A stretch of 64,000 bases of DNA from Cladocopium goreaui (GCA_947184155.2 CAMXCT020003768.1:149405-213404), one strand, 5' to 3'. Positions 10,268-20,251 are shown, counted from the first letter of the stretch. The notes: generated by a model not told the origin, from the sequence alone. Made by a program: numbers and translations.

Positions 10268-13200
10268 TTTTCTTACCTAACACTTGGGATTTTCGGGTAG
10301 GTTTTACAAACGGAATGTTGTCACTGATGTCCAATTCCGGATGCGTGCGACATAGGCCAGGTGTTGAAGTGGACTGTGGGTGCCCCTTTCCTTCACCCTC
10401 ACTATATCCTTCACCCTCACTCCCCCCATGAACAAGGCGCATAAGCGTATTGATCACACGTGTGGCTGGCTGAAGGCACTGGTGAATGGATTTCGGGTGT
10501 TGGGACGGTGATGTCTGTGCATCTAAAAACAAGGCATCAACCGAGAACATCAGCATTGGTGAATCGGTCAGATGCTGTACACGGTCATGTTGTGTTGACG
10601 CACACGAGTCACGTAGTGATCTCGAGTGGGCAGGCGGGGCATGCACGTGCTTTGACGACATCACCCGGTGGGTTGAGGTCGTTGAAACGGATTGTGAAAC
10701 AGTGTCCGGGATCAACGGCTGCTTGTTAGGCGAATGATACTGAAAACACGCTCGTTCAACCCACTTATCAAATCTGATAGCCTGCTCTGGTGGAGATGCA
10801 CGGTGTTCGACCTTTGTCCAGGCACCATTGAGAAGAACCCATGTGGATCTCAATACGTCTGGCGGCACAATCAGGCCGGGTGGCTTAGGACGATAAAACA
10901 CCGGTTGCTTGACGACAAAAATGGGATCCATACCTGGCAAATATTGTAGCTTCTCTTTACTAGTCAAACCCTTCCTATACACTTCTTTTGGCAAAATAGG
11001 GGTTTCCGTGTATGGGAAGTTTGGGATGTCCTCAGTTTTGGATTGGAAAACTTGGCGAGTAGTCATATCGACATCGGTGCTTGGCTGCAACATGTCCAAT
11101 ACTTCTTTGCTCTGCAAGTCCTGAGGTTCCAACAAGTTGATTAGCATACAAGCTTTCTTCCATGCCATGGGATTCTTGAATCCTTTAGTATGGATATCGG
11201 CTGCCATTTTGGATGTAATTTCATAGATCAATACAAAATGATCCTTTTGAAAATGTTCATGCATGGAGGCAATGGAAATACCATGTGTGCGCTCCAAATG
11301 ACGCATGGTTGGATTCCGTCCTGATCTGACAACACCCATCATACCTTGATTATCGTCATGAAACAGGAGTTGAGGAAAAACTTTGGCTAAGACTTTCCAC
11401 AGACTTAATGCGGGGATTCCTAGAGTCCTAAGTGCAGTATCTGCAGCCACAATTTCAGCTTCGGGGGTAGAATGACTAACACACCCTTGTCGCTTACTTC
11501 CACCAGCGAGTGGGAATCTTGTGAACTTACCTTGGACTTGTAAGTGCGATCCTGAAGTTGACCTCAAGGATTGGGCACATCCAGCGAAATCCGCATCTGC
11601 AAATAGTCCTAACGATAAATCTTCAATTTTGTCTCCGACCCATCCTATCATTTTGAGGGACAATGTGGAATTAACATAACACATTAGGTGATGAAGACGG
11701 GCGTCATCATCCTTTGTCCATTTAGTCACATTACGTGCTAATGCATTGATGGATCTCAACAGGTCAAACCGCGCAATGCGGGCTGCATAAAGCAGCTTCA
11801 TAAGCACACTAGCTGCATGCGGAGCTAGATTCCCACGGCTCAGCATCTCACTGTCTTGCGCAGGACGTGAGTTGCCAGTCTCAGAGAGAACAGGCATATC
11901 TGGATCGAAGGAATGTGCACACCAAGGACACTCAACTTTGCGTTTTCCATCGGAAGGAGCTCGATACGGGCTGCTTTTCGTTTCCTCTGGAAGGCTTGGA
12001 GTTGATACCTTTTTCAATTTTGTGTCCTTACCAATGATGTCAAGATACTTTTCCACCGATAACTTTAACAATCCTTCCATGTTATAAGTTATGGTCTTGA
12101 CTTTCTTACCATTATGCAATTGGGTCTCACCTTGGGATAAAACGCATCCTAAGTAAAGTCCCAGATCGGTTTCGGGTTCAATGCGCAGAACAGTGCGCAG
12201 CATTTCCCAACCTTTGGCCAGATTTTCGGAGGGCCCAGCAAGCTTAAGGTCATCCACATAGATTACCAACAGCAATTTGAGCTCATCATGAAAATACATA
12301 GAAGGCCATTCCTCTCCAATGGGCTTAAAACCAATTTCTTGAACTTTCTTGTCACAATGTTGTTCCCACATCGTGCCTGAATCAGGGTGTCCATACAGGG
12401 CTTTGTCGAGTCTTACGACAGGGCGACGGAACTTCCAGTACTGTATCTCCGGGGGCCATGCATCAGTGGGTAACTCCACCCAACACAAGGGTCCCTTCAA
12501 CTTCGCCTGGATGTAGGCCTGAATCGCATCTGCCAACTTGACGGAGTGCCCAGGAAGACATCCATAAAAATCTGCCCATCGTGAGGCTTCGAAGGAAGCA
12601 GGGGAATTTCCCAAGTCTTGGAAGAATGCTGCTTCCCAATGCTGATTCTTCACCTGATTTCCTAGCAGAACGCCTCTTCCCTTGAATTTTCGTCCAGGAT
12701 TGTCTTCTGACAGCTGGTAATTCTTTTCCACGCATATGCCATGGACCCTGGCCATGTGTACTTCCTTTTTGTTCTTCTTGGCCTCTGCAACAACATCGTC
12801 GTATTCACGAACCATTGTAAAGTCAAATACCTCTTGGTCACGAAGGCCTTTCCACTCCTTGAGCATTGCCTCTTTGGCCTTTGGATTAGACTCAATCTCG
12901 GCTCTGCCCACAGGTCGTGAAACCATTGCATTGAAAAGTTTGCTTCCAAGACCTCCTGATGGTATCTTGGTTCGGTGACTTTGATTTGATGCAGAAGTAC
13001 ACGGCATAGTTGGAAATGGAATGTATTCATCATCATCAGTGGTTATGTCCTTCACGTTCTTGACGTTAACACATTTGCCATTTTTGATCATTGTCGACTC
13101 TCCTGGCGTAGCCATGGAAAACCTCGAAATCTCACCTGACAATGTGCTCCAAACTTCACCACTCCACGATGCTTTTGGGCCACGTCCTTTCTCGACCTCC

Positions 13201-14015
13201 GACCATTCATCCCATTCAGTGAGATATTCCTCGTCGTCCGGGACGTCAGTAGAGGCATCGGAACATGGACTAGCATCAGCATTCCTCTTCACTTTTCGAC
13301 AATCAATGTATCGTCTTCCATGTACATCGTCATCATCGACTATATCGTACAAATCAAGATACGTACTTGTACATGTGATAGGTAAGGTAACTTTGTTCTT
13401 CACAACTTCACCAACACCTGCATCGGATTTCTTTGACTTTGAATGAGAGTCATCCTTCTTACTTTCATCACCACCTTCATCGTCCTTGGACTTTGGCTCG
13501 TCCTTGTCTTTCTTTGAATCTTTCTTCTCCTTCTTCGTCGCCTTCTTCTTCTTTTCCTCGACCAATCTTTTGGCTTTGTCATCGGCCTCTTTCTTCTCCA
13601 ACTTCTTCTTCTCGGCTTTGAGGATGGTATTCCGGTCAGACTGAGAGAGTTTGCGCCATTCTTCAGGAGAATAGGTCCCTTTGGGACGCAATGACGTTCT
13701 GAACATTCGTCTACCGTCATCTCCAATCTTGTATGGGTAACCCTTGACGTTCAACTTGACCTTCTCACCATCGTCATTGAGGTATACCTTCCCATCTCCA
13801 GCCTTGCCCTTCTTCCAATGGTCTGGTTGGGCGTCGATCAATTCCTGGAGGGTCATCTCTTCTGGATCTTTGTCTTTGTCGAAGATATCCTCGGGGTCAT
13901 CAAGAGGCTTCTTTGAGACTTTTCCACCACTTGGTCCAGGTCCACCGTCGTCTCCGTCATCAAGCTCATCATCATCTTCATCTTGGTCATGTTCTTCGTC
14001 ATCTCCATGAGGCAT
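10158..14015 (-). CDS. copia-type reverse transcriptase and RNase H
   Basis: A 1285-codon frame. Residues ~1-200 are an acidic then Lys/Glu-rich linker. The RT fold follows with FDFTMVREYDDV, a palm WVELPTD block and the catalytic YVDD at 12249-12260. RNase H follows with LFADADFAGC, STPEAEIVAAD and HDDNQGMM giving the Asp, Glu and Asp positions. The tail (~250 residues) is low-complexity and unassigned. The frame is open upstream of the ATG back to about 14085 (REILDGDPSK), so the true protein probably continues from integrase by a -1 frame change instead of starting at 14015. It would copy the element RNA inside virus-like particles. Confidence 0.9.
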   Translation of the reverse strand: MPHGDDEEHDQDEDDDELDDGDDGGPGPSGGKVSKKPLDDPEDIFDKDKDPEEMTLQELIDAQPDHWKKGKAGDGKVYLNDDGEKVKLNVKGYPYKIGDDGRRMFRTSLRPKGTYSPEEWRKLSQSDRNTILKAEKKKLEKKEADDKAKRLVEEKKKKATKKEKKDSKKDKDEPKSKDDEGGDESKKDDSHSKSKKSDAGVGEVVKNKVTLPITCTSTYLDLYDIVDDDDVHGRRYIDCRKVKRNADASPCSDASTDVPDDEEYLTEWDEWSEVEKGRGPKASWSGEVWSTLSGEISRFSMATPGESTMIKNGKCVNVKNVKDITTDDDEYIPFPTMPCTSASNQSHRTKIPSGGLGSKLFNAMVSRPVGRAEIESNPKAKEAMLKEWKGLRDQEVFDFTMVREYDDVVAEAKKNKKEVHMARVHGICVEKNYQLSEDNPGRKFKGRGVLLGNQVKNQHWEAAFFQDLGNSPASFEASRWADFYGCLPGHSVKLADAIQAYIQAKLKGPLCWVELPTDAWPPEIQYWKFRRPVVRLDKALYGHPDSGTMWEQHCDKKVQEIGFKPIGEEWPSMYFHDELKLLLVIYVDDLKLAGPSENLAKGWEMLRTVLRIEPETDLGLYLGCVLSQGETQLHNGKKVKTITYNMEGLLKLSVEKYLDIIGKDTKLKKVSTPSLPEETKSSPYRAPSDGKRKVECPWCAHSFDPDMPVLSETGNSRPAQDSEMLSRGNLAPHAASVLMKLLYAARIARFDLLRSINALARNVTKWTKDDDARLHHLMCYVNSTLSLKMIGWVGDKIEDLSLGLFADADFAGCAQSLRSTSGSHLQVQGKFTRFPLAGGSKRQGCVSHSTPEAEIVAADTALRTLGIPALSLWKVLAKVFPQLLFHDDNQGMMGVVRSGRNPTMRHLERTHGISIASMHEHFQKDHFVLIYEITSKMAADIHTKGFKNPMAWKKACMLINLLEPQDLQSKEVLDMLQPSTDVDMTTRQVFQSKTEDIPNFPYTETPILPKEVYRKGLTSKEKLQYLPGMDPIFVVKQPVFYRPKPPGLIVPPDVLRSTWVLLNGAWTKVEHRASPPEQAIRFDKWVERACFQYHSPNKQPLIPDTVSQSVSTTSTHRVMSSKHVHAPPAHSRSLRDSCASTQHDRVQHLTDSPMLMFSVDALFLDAQTSPSQHPKSIHQCLQPATRVINTLMRLVHGGSEGEGYSEGEGKGHPQSTSTPGLCRTHPELDISDNIPFVKPTRKSQVLGKKNEDHWQWDGNSQNFDPNSQNAKKAKLCTTGLRRLSL

Positions 14016-14977
14016 TTTGGAGGGGTCGCCATCGAGGATTTCTCTTTCATTCCTTCCAATGTGGTGTTCACCCTCTCATATTCCTGCTTACATGGAAATG
14101 TCAATGGAGTGACCATCTCGACCTTTTCAGTCAAATGAGGTTTGAGAAGACGGTGTTCAGGTTTGCTAGCATCGTCACCAAGATTTTGATGTACGAATTC
14201 ACTCAGAGGCCATACTTTGTATTGTCTTGACCAATGCATCCCTGGACCAATGTGATACCCTGCAAACACTCCTGGAATAGAATCAGGCCCAAACTTGTGA
14301 AGTTGTCCCGCTTCTCTGGTCTTCGGAGGAATGTAGTTCACACGAGCACCATAGGGAATGAGTTTGCCAGCAAATTCAGATCCATGGAGTTTGCACCAAG
14401 CGCTCAATTCATCATCGTTGGGTTCCACATTGAGTAGATGACATACACAAAGGATTGCTGTTCTCCAGAAACAAGGTGGTAATCCAGCTTCCAAAAGACA
14501 TGTAGAAGTAGCTGTGAGAATAAATTGGTTCGTTCTTTCGGCAATTGAGTTGGTTTGAGGTCTTCCAGGCAACGAATGATCAATTGGTATCTTCATCTCA
14601 TTCATGGCTTCAATGAATTGAGGAGCATGATCAGAGTAGGCCTGTCTGACCTTCTTGGCGCCGATGAACTGTTTCACTGCTCTAACTACATCATCTTTGG
14701 TCATTCGATCAGATGGATAAGCACCAATGATTCCTGTATAACAGTCTCTGACAACCAACACTTCCTTCTCGAGGACCAACACGTCATCATGGACTTTGGA
14801 TGTGTCCACCGCATCAAAGGTAATGAGGTCGCCAAACTTCTTGAGTTCCCCTTTGTATGCACCACGACGAGTCTTGAAATGCTTCATCTTTGCTCGAATG
14901 CATGAGTCGCAATAAGGATTCTTGCATCTGTGGGTCAACTTGTGATTCAAGCTATTAGCTTCTCTCTTGAGTGTTCC
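13853..14977 (-). CDS. retrotransposon integrase (GAG-pre-integrase to DDE core)
   Basis: The frame begins right after the TGA at 14978-14980 and is the same frame as the Gag/protease ORF. It holds a short His-Cys zinc region (NHKLTHRCKNPYCDSC), then the DDE core: FDAVDT, YSDHAPQF and SIAERTNQ supply Asp, Asp and Glu. The Asp-to-Glu spacing is about 31, shorter than the usual 35. No ATG lies near the start, so it must be made as a fusion with Gag/protease, by stop readthrough or after repair of a mutation. The last ~55 codons are a Met/Lys-rich shadow of the RT frame. Confidence 0.85.
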   Translation of the reverse strand, partial: GTLKREANSLNHKLTHRCKNPYCDSCIRAKMKHFKTRRGAYKGELKKFGDLITFDAVDTSKVHDDVLVLEKEVLVVRDCYTGIIGAYPSDRMTKDDVVRAVKQFIGAKKVRQAYSDHAPQFIEAMNEMKIPIDHSLPGRPQTNSIAERTNQFILTATSTCLLEAGLPPCFWRTAILCVCHLLNVEPNDDELSAWCKLHGSEFAGKLIPYGARVNYIPPKTREAGQLHKFGPDSIPGVFAGYHIGPGMHWSRQYKVWPLSEFVHQNLGDDASKPEHRLLKPHLTEKVEMVTPLTFPCKQEYERVNTTLEGMKEKSSMATPPKCLMEMTKNMTKMKMMMSLMTETTVDLDQVVEKSQRSLLMTPRISSTKTKIQKR

Positions 14978-17803
14978 TCATTTGGCAACCCTAGATTCAC
15001 CTTCAACAACATCGATTTCGATGTCATCTTCATCTCCTTCAGCGGCATCTTCAGGAGCACCATGACCGTCATCTTCAAGGTCAGTCTCGTCCCCAGGAGG
15101 ATCGCCAAGCAGGGTTCCTGGTTCGTACTCGCCGCCCTCAGGTGGTTCTTCTTCCTCTTCTCCAGGAGTTGCCGAATGTTTCTGCCGGTTCATTGTTCTT
15201 CTCTTCTTCTTCTTGAGCTTCTTGACGTGTCGGGAACAATTGTGATCCTCAGTCGATGTCTCAAGACCACTTTCTCCATCGAGATGTACTCTTCGTGAGG
15301 ATTGACCAATATTGCTAATAGTATCGTCGAAGTCATCGACTCCAATTTGAGAGTGTGTCAAAAGGTCATGGATCTTCGATGCATGATGGCATTCATGAGG
15401 AGTGCATTCATATGTTCCAAGATCAACATAAGGGATGTTATCGTGGATTGTCAGGTCGATGCGCTCACCATCCTTTGTAATCAAGAAAGGCATTTTACCA
15501 GATGGCCATACAAAGGAATATCCTTCTTCCATGCATCGTTTCCCAAGAGACATCACGGACGGAGTGTCGTCCAGTACATAGGCATGAGAGGTCACATCAA
15601 AGGTTCCCAGGTCAATCTCTGCTTCCGTCTGAGTAGCAGTAGAACCGTTGGCTGTGTGGAACATGATAGGATCACAAGTTCGCTGCTTCAAATTCATCCT
15701 CTCGGCTTTCCTTGCAGAAATCAAATCGTGTCCGCTGCCAGAATCCAGGATGAATCTACGATCTTTAGCCTGCACTGGTAGTGAAATGCACATCACGTTC
15801 TTGGACTTCATGAGGGATTTTCCAGCTTCATGTTCAACAAGCTCTTCAATAAAAGTCAAGTCACCATGATTATAGTCCAGTTTGATCAACATGTCGAACT
15901 TGGGGCCAATGATGATTCTAACTTCATCAACGAAACGATGGAGTCCACATCTGTCCATGATGATAGCCTTGGCCCGTGCTCGGACTGAACCGAGGATGTT
16001 GTCGGACTTGGACTGATCGTCGGTCAAATCATCAACTTTCCAGAAGACATATTGCTTGTTGGGGTCACGATACATACGTTTGGGTAGTCCCTCCTGGTAG
16101 CCCTCAATGGCGATCTCGTGCACCTCAGGTTCCAGATCAAATGAGATCCTGCGATCATCAGAAGACTTCTTTGCACTGGCTATCCTCGGTGAGGTATAAT
16201 CCATAGAATCTTCATTGTCGCTATCAAAGAAGGAATCAATGGTAATGGGAGTCGCCTTCTTCTTTGGTGTCTTCTTGCTGGTTCTCTCTGAGGATGCTGA
16301 AGGCGATTTATCTGCATGCAGGAATTTACATTTACTTCCGAACTTGCAGGTACCCTCTTGCCAATTCCAACATACCTTCTTTTTGGGTCCAGCTGAAGAT
16401 GAACTTCCTCTACCTTTCCCTCTTGATGAATCTCGACTTCCGCTTCTGCCTTTCTTACCTTTCATCTTGGCATCATAGACCTTCTGAGAATGACTGTAAA
16501 GACATTTGTCACCTTTGTTGCATCCTCCCTTATTGAAGAAGTAATTACAGAAAATCTTCTTCTTGTCAACGGGTGAAGATGATCTTCCCTTCCCACCTTT
16601 GCCTTTCTTGTTGTTCTTGTCAGCATGGGATTTCGGAGAAGGTGTAGGAAGTACCGATGCAGCTTCACTCTTCGCTTTCGCCTTAGGACGTTTGGGAGGA
16701 TCACCTGTAGACGATGCAGCTGCTTCATTCTCCTTCTTGGTCTTGACGGGAGCGGCAGGCTTGTCTGCATCTTCTAAGGCAGGTGTCGTCTTGTTAGAGG
16801 ACAATGACAGTTTCACTGCACGTTCTCTATCTTTCAACAGTCGTTCTTGCTTCCCTCGTGCTATGTATCCCTTGATCATACCAGTTAGGTAAGCATAGGT
16901 CTTCTCAGGATGCCCTTCATCAAAGGTTTTGTATCGGTTGATATCGAAGGCCATAAGCTTTGAATGTTCAATCTTCCGGAACAATGTTTCACGCAGGGAA
17001 TTGTTGGAAGGCAGATCATCATGTTTCATATTGTATACGATGTCAAGCCACTTGTTGTAGAAAGCCTCAAGTTGGTCATCTCCATAGTAGTTGAACATAT
17101 ACAAATGATGGGCATTGTAGAGAACTTCAGTGTGGTCAGGTGACTTGAAGCTAATCAATATCATTGCAAATAGTTCTCGTCCCTTGATGAAGTCCCCACT
17201 TCTCCCATACAATTGGTTCTTCATGGACATGTCATACTTCACTTGCATGGACTTGTCCCCAGCATTGTCAATGACTTTCCTCAAGGCATTGGAGAGCTTG
17301 GCATCAATGGATTGGAATCTCACATCAGGAGCTTTGGCCAGCGTCTCCAAGTCAGGTTGATCTGCAAGACACGGAGCTAACCACGCTTTCCAATCTTCAT
17401 AGTTTCGATCTCCACTTGCAACGCAAACTTCATGAACGACACTTCCCTTCCAGGATGAAAGTTCAGTGGTCTTAGGCCAGGGTTGGAGGCTGATCTTTTC
17501 GGCTTCTCTTAGAGATACGGATGACTTGGATCTATCCCTTTCAAGGTTCTCCAACTCCTTGACATTTGTGTTGTACTCGTTCCTGAGCTTCTCGAAGGCT
17601 TCAGCTTCTGCTCGGTATTCCTGCTCTTCATCATTGGCACGATCTTCAGCTTGAGAGAAATTGTTCTTATAGTAATCTTTACGATCTTCCATCTTCTTCA
17701 ACTCATCTTGAAGATTTCGAACTTCAGCGTTCCTCTCTTGCTTCATCTCGTCCAACTCTGCTTTCAGCTTGGCACACTTCTCTTCACATTCATTCCGAGG
17801 CAT
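14978..17803 (-). CDS. Gag with two CCCH zinc fingers, plus aspartic protease
   Basis: 941 codons from ATG 17803. Coiled coil at residues ~5-105; a helical capsid-like region ~110-340 with WKAWLAPCLAD and FNYYGDDQLEAFYNKW; a basic linker; CCCH fingers at ~419-438 (CNYFFNKGGC...CLYSH) and ~478-496 (CWNWQEGTC...CKFLH); protease active site at ~687 (FILDSGSGHDLIS); then an acidic tail. CCCH fingers replace the CCHC knuckle normal in copia Gag. The frame is open upstream to about 17915 (PSSFFFINEQTDYITW), so it may be fused to the ORF before it by a -1 shift. It ends in TGA with integrase in frame behind it. Confidence 0.85.
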   Translation of the reverse strand: MPRNECEEKCAKLKAELDEMKQERNAEVRNLQDELKKMEDRKDYYKNNFSQAEDRANDEEQEYRAEAEAFEKLRNEYNTNVKELENLERDRSKSSVSLREAEKISLQPWPKTTELSSWKGSVVHEVCVASGDRNYEDWKAWLAPCLADQPDLETLAKAPDVRFQSIDAKLSNALRKVIDNAGDKSMQVKYDMSMKNQLYGRSGDFIKGRELFAMILISFKSPDHTEVLYNAHHLYMFNYYGDDQLEAFYNKWLDIVYNMKHDDLPSNNSLRETLFRKIEHSKLMAFDINRYKTFDEGHPEKTYAYLTGMIKGYIARGKQERLLKDRERAVKLSLSSNKTTPALEDADKPAAPVKTKKENEAAASSTGDPPKRPKAKAKSEAASVLPTPSPKSHADKNNKKGKGGKGRSSSPVDKKKIFCNYFFNKGGCNKGDKCLYSHSQKVYDAKMKGKKGRSGSRDSSRGKGRGSSSSAGPKKKVCWNWQEGTCKFGSKCKFLHADKSPSASSERTSKKTPKKKATPITIDSFFDSDNEDSMDYTSPRIASAKKSSDDRRISFDLEPEVHEIAIEGYQEGLPKRMYRDPNKQYVFWKVDDLTDDQSKSDNILGSVRARAKAIIMDRCGLHRFVDEVRIIIGPKFDMLIKLDYNHGDLTFIEELVEHEAGKSLMKSKNVMCISLPVQAKDRRFILDSGSGHDLISARKAERMNLKQRTCDPIMFHTANGSTATQTEAEIDLGTFDVTSHAYVLDDTPSVMSLGKRCMEEGYSFVWPSGKMPFLITKDGERIDLTIHDNIPYVDLGTYECTPHECHHASKIHDLLTHSQIGVDDFDDTISNIGQSSRRVHLDGESGLETSTEDHNCSRHVKKLKKKKRRTMNRQKHSATPGEEEEEPPEGGEYEPGTLLGDPPGDETDLEDDGHGAPEDAAEGDEDDIEIDVVEGESRVAK

Positions 17804-19680
17804 GGCATTACTGGGTACCCATGTAATGTAGTCGGTCTGTTCATTAATGAAGAAGAATGAGCTTGGTTTTCCAGCTTCAGGGCAGCAATGGTGCTCGACA
17901 TTTCTTCTACCTCAGCGTAACGCTCATTGGCCAGTTGATGCATCTCGGTCAAATGGCTTTCAGGAATGGAATAGTCAGTCGCACCTTTGATCACGAGTCT
18001 TCTGTCGTTCAACATCTTGATGGACTTACCTGCATCCCTGTGAGCACGCTCAAGAGAGTCCTTTTGGGCTTCAAGTTCAGTATGAAGGCGAGCAATAGCT
18101 GTATCCCTGTCATTGAGTTCATTGTGCAAACTGTCAAACAAGGTACTCGTCACATTCGGATTGTTGCTCATGTGATCGATCTTGTTCAGAGCATCTTGAT
18201 ATTTCTTACCAGTTTCATCAAAGTTTCGCTGAAAGACTTTGAGCAGGTCCTCAGTGTCAATGAGATCAGACCTATTCTGCAAGTACAACTTGTCAACCTC
18301 AGCCTTAGATTCCTTCAAGCTGTCACGTTCACGCACGGCTTGCATGTACATCTCATAGAGAGGTCCTCCATGCGGTGATCTGCTTGGTGATGATCTTCTG
18401 GCTTGTTGACAGGAAAGTTCATGATACTGATTCTTCGATTCAGTCAGTTGCTGTTGCATTCGATCTAAAAGACTTTGTTTCATGTGTAGTTCAGAACGTA
18501 GTCCCATGATCCTCATGTCCCGCATGCCACCTGATTCAGCTAGAGATTCTTCAGAAACCCTGTTCTCAGAAATCGCTAGTCGAGATTGTAAGTTCTCACT
18601 GTGGATCACCTGCAATCGAAGCTGCGATTCTTCCAGAGCTAAGTGATGTTCACATTCTGCATAACGGTCATGTTCAGATCTTATGTTACTACGGAACTCC
18701 TTCATGATCTCGTCCCTCTTCATGTCAGCAGCATCGAGCTCAGTTTCCAGTCGCCTGACGTTCATGGCCATGGTGTGCTTCATCGTCTGGTTCTGATTAG
18801 CAACCTCGAGCATCTCGATCTGTAAAGCACATGTCTGGTCGTTAGCATAACCGACCGCTAGAGCTTCCTGCTTGGCATTCATCTCTGCGTTTTCCAGTTC
18901 CAGTCTGAGTTGATTGATGTGAGCATTCGCGTCAGTTCCCACATGTACCATAATTGCGTTTGCTTGTCCCATTTGTTCATCGAATTCCGAACGTAGTCGT
19001 GAATATTTGAATTCCAAATGAGATGCAGCTTCATTCGACATAGTCTGATACCTTTCCAACTCTTCGATCCTGTAGGTCGCACCTTCATCTTCCTGTTGTG
19101 CAGCCTGTAACTCGAAGTTCAGCATCTGGAGTTGTTCGGTCATCGACATCATCTCTTGATGAGTGGTGCTTTCCAAGAAATTAAATTGTTGATAGGCATA
19201 TGCTGTCGTCTCGCTCAATCTTGCCTGAAGTACGGATTCTTCTTCAGTGGCCCTTTCCAGTGATGTCTTGTATTCAGCTAATTCACTCTGATAGGCAGTG
19301 AAGATGTCGCTACCACTTGATGGGGCGTTCACTTGTTGATAAGATCCTGTCCCTGATGGAGTAGCGTCCTGAATCGGTGAAGGCGGATTCGACGACGTAG
19401 TCTTTGCCTTAGTCCTTGGAGTCATCGGAGGCGACAATTGTCGTGCAGATGATCTCCTCTTTCCAGGTGTGCTGTCCCTATCTTCAATTGCTTGCATTGT
19501 CGAAATTTGTCTCCCTCTAGGAGCAACCAGAGGTCGCCTGGGTAGGCTTGTTCTCAATTCTAAGGCATCGCTTCCACCAGTGTCGATACTCTGTGAAGAA
19601 TTTGACTGCGTGCCGGCAGCTGGTGCAACGGCATGTCCAGAGAAAGAAAATGCATTATCGCTGCTATCCTGTTCAGTCAT
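17764..19680 (-). CDS. N-terminal coiled-coil Gag-like ORF
   Basis: 638 codons from ATG 19680 (MTEQDSSDNAF). Residues ~1-140 are disordered, Ser/Thr/Pro/Arg-rich; ~150-620 are almost continuous coiled coil with heptad Leu/Met and Glu/Gln/Arg. No enzymatic motif. It overlaps the Gag/protease ORF by about 150 nt counting open sequence, in the -1 frame. Probably the structural N-terminus of the polyprotein, or a separate particle protein. A host coiled-coil gene with the element inserted behind it is less likely but not excluded. Confidence 0.7.
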   Translation of the reverse strand: MTEQDSSDNAFSFSGHAVAPAAGTQSNSSQSIDTGGSDALELRTSLPRRPLVAPRGRQISTMQAIEDRDSTPGKRRSSARQLSPPMTPRTKAKTTSSNPPSPIQDATPSGTGSYQQVNAPSSGSDIFTAYQSELAEYKTSLERATEEESVLQARLSETTAYAYQQFNFLESTTHQEMMSMTEQLQMLNFELQAAQQEDEGATYRIEELERYQTMSNEAASHLEFKYSRLRSEFDEQMGQANAIMVHVGTDANAHINQLRLELENAEMNAKQEALAVGYANDQTCALQIEMLEVANQNQTMKHTMAMNVRRLETELDAADMKRDEIMKEFRSNIRSEHDRYAECEHHLALEESQLRLQVIHSENLQSRLAISENRVSEESLAESGGMRDMRIMGLRSELHMKQSLLDRMQQQLTESKNQYHELSCQQARRSSPSRSPHGGPLYEMYMQAVRERDSLKESKAEVDKLYLQNRSDLIDTEDLLKVFQRNFDETGKKYQDALNKIDHMSNNPNVTSTLFDSLHNELNDRDTAIARLHTELEAQKDSLERAHRDAGKSIKMLNDRRLVIKGATDYSIPESHLTEMHQLANERYAEVEEMSSTIAALKLENQAHSSSLMNRPTTLHGYPVMPCLGMNVKRSVPS

Positions 19681-19712
19681 CTGTAAGGCCCGCGGCTACC
19701 CGCTCGTAGGCT

Positions 19713-19729
19713 CCGTAGGAGTCCTACGG
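19713..19729. other. perfect CCGTAGGA-G-TCCTACGG hairpin
   Basis: An 8-bp perfect inverted repeat with a single-base loop, 33 bp upstream of the ATG at 19680 on the minus strand. Possible regulatory or LTR element; its CCGTAGG core recurs before the ORF at 8662. Confidence 0.5.
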
Positions 19730-19864
19730 CTGATAACCTGCGAATCGGTGATTGTCTGTCCGATTATGTCCTGATAGTCAATGTCAAAGTGGATGTTCCA
19801 GTGATGACGTTACAAGGGCATCAGCTTCCGCATTGCAATTGTTTTCTCTGACGCTGCAGTGGGT

Positions 19865-19885
19865 CTTGAGCCAAAAGGGCCATTG
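19865..19885 (-). other. relict dinoflagellate spliced leader
   Basis: On the minus strand this reads CAATGGCCCTTTTGGCTCAAG. The known dinoflagellate spliced leader is DCCGTAGCCATTTTGGCTCAAG. 17 of 21 positions agree and the last 12 (TTTTGGCTCAAG) are exact. It lies about 185 nt upstream of the first retroelement ORF in the same orientation. A relict leader would mean this locus descends from a trans-spliced mRNA that was copied back into the genome. A chance match is possible. Confidence 0.5.
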
Positions 19886-20142
19886 TCGCAACCCTTTGGC
19901 TTCGAGTCTTAGAGTGAATTATGTGATAATGTACATTGGTCCGTAGCTTACACTCTATTCGCAATATATATATATATATATACGTCATACCATAAATTAC
20001 TATATGCATGTATGTAATTTAATATATAGTATAGTGCATCATATTAATATGCATATATTATATATCTATAGTCTATAGTACATGATAGCATGTATGTATT
20101 TGCATACATATTTAATATGAACATAGTATCTATGCGCTATAT

Positions 20143-20251
20143 ATACATACATACATACATACATACATACATACATACATACATACATACATACATACAT
20201 ACATACATACATACATACATACATACATACATACATACATACATACATACA

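Larger units (their letters stand above)
8880..19890 (-). mobile_element. Ty1/copia-type retroelement, possibly nearly complete
   Basis: Order on the minus strand is Gag-like coiled coil, CCCH Gag plus protease, integrase, reverse transcriptase, RNase H, accessory ORF. Integrase before RT places it in Ty1/copia. I could not find matching LTRs at the two ends, nor a primer-binding site, so the boundaries are approximate. The pol region is intact apart from frame changes at about 17.8 and 14.0 kb and a TGA at 14978, so it is either young, uses recoding, or carries assembly indels. Confidence 0.75.

Noticed and set aside
8660-19960. LTR pair around the copia element
   Set aside because: Compared the sequence before 19680 with that around 8660-8900 and found only the short CCGTAGG motif in common; not enough to call LTRs.
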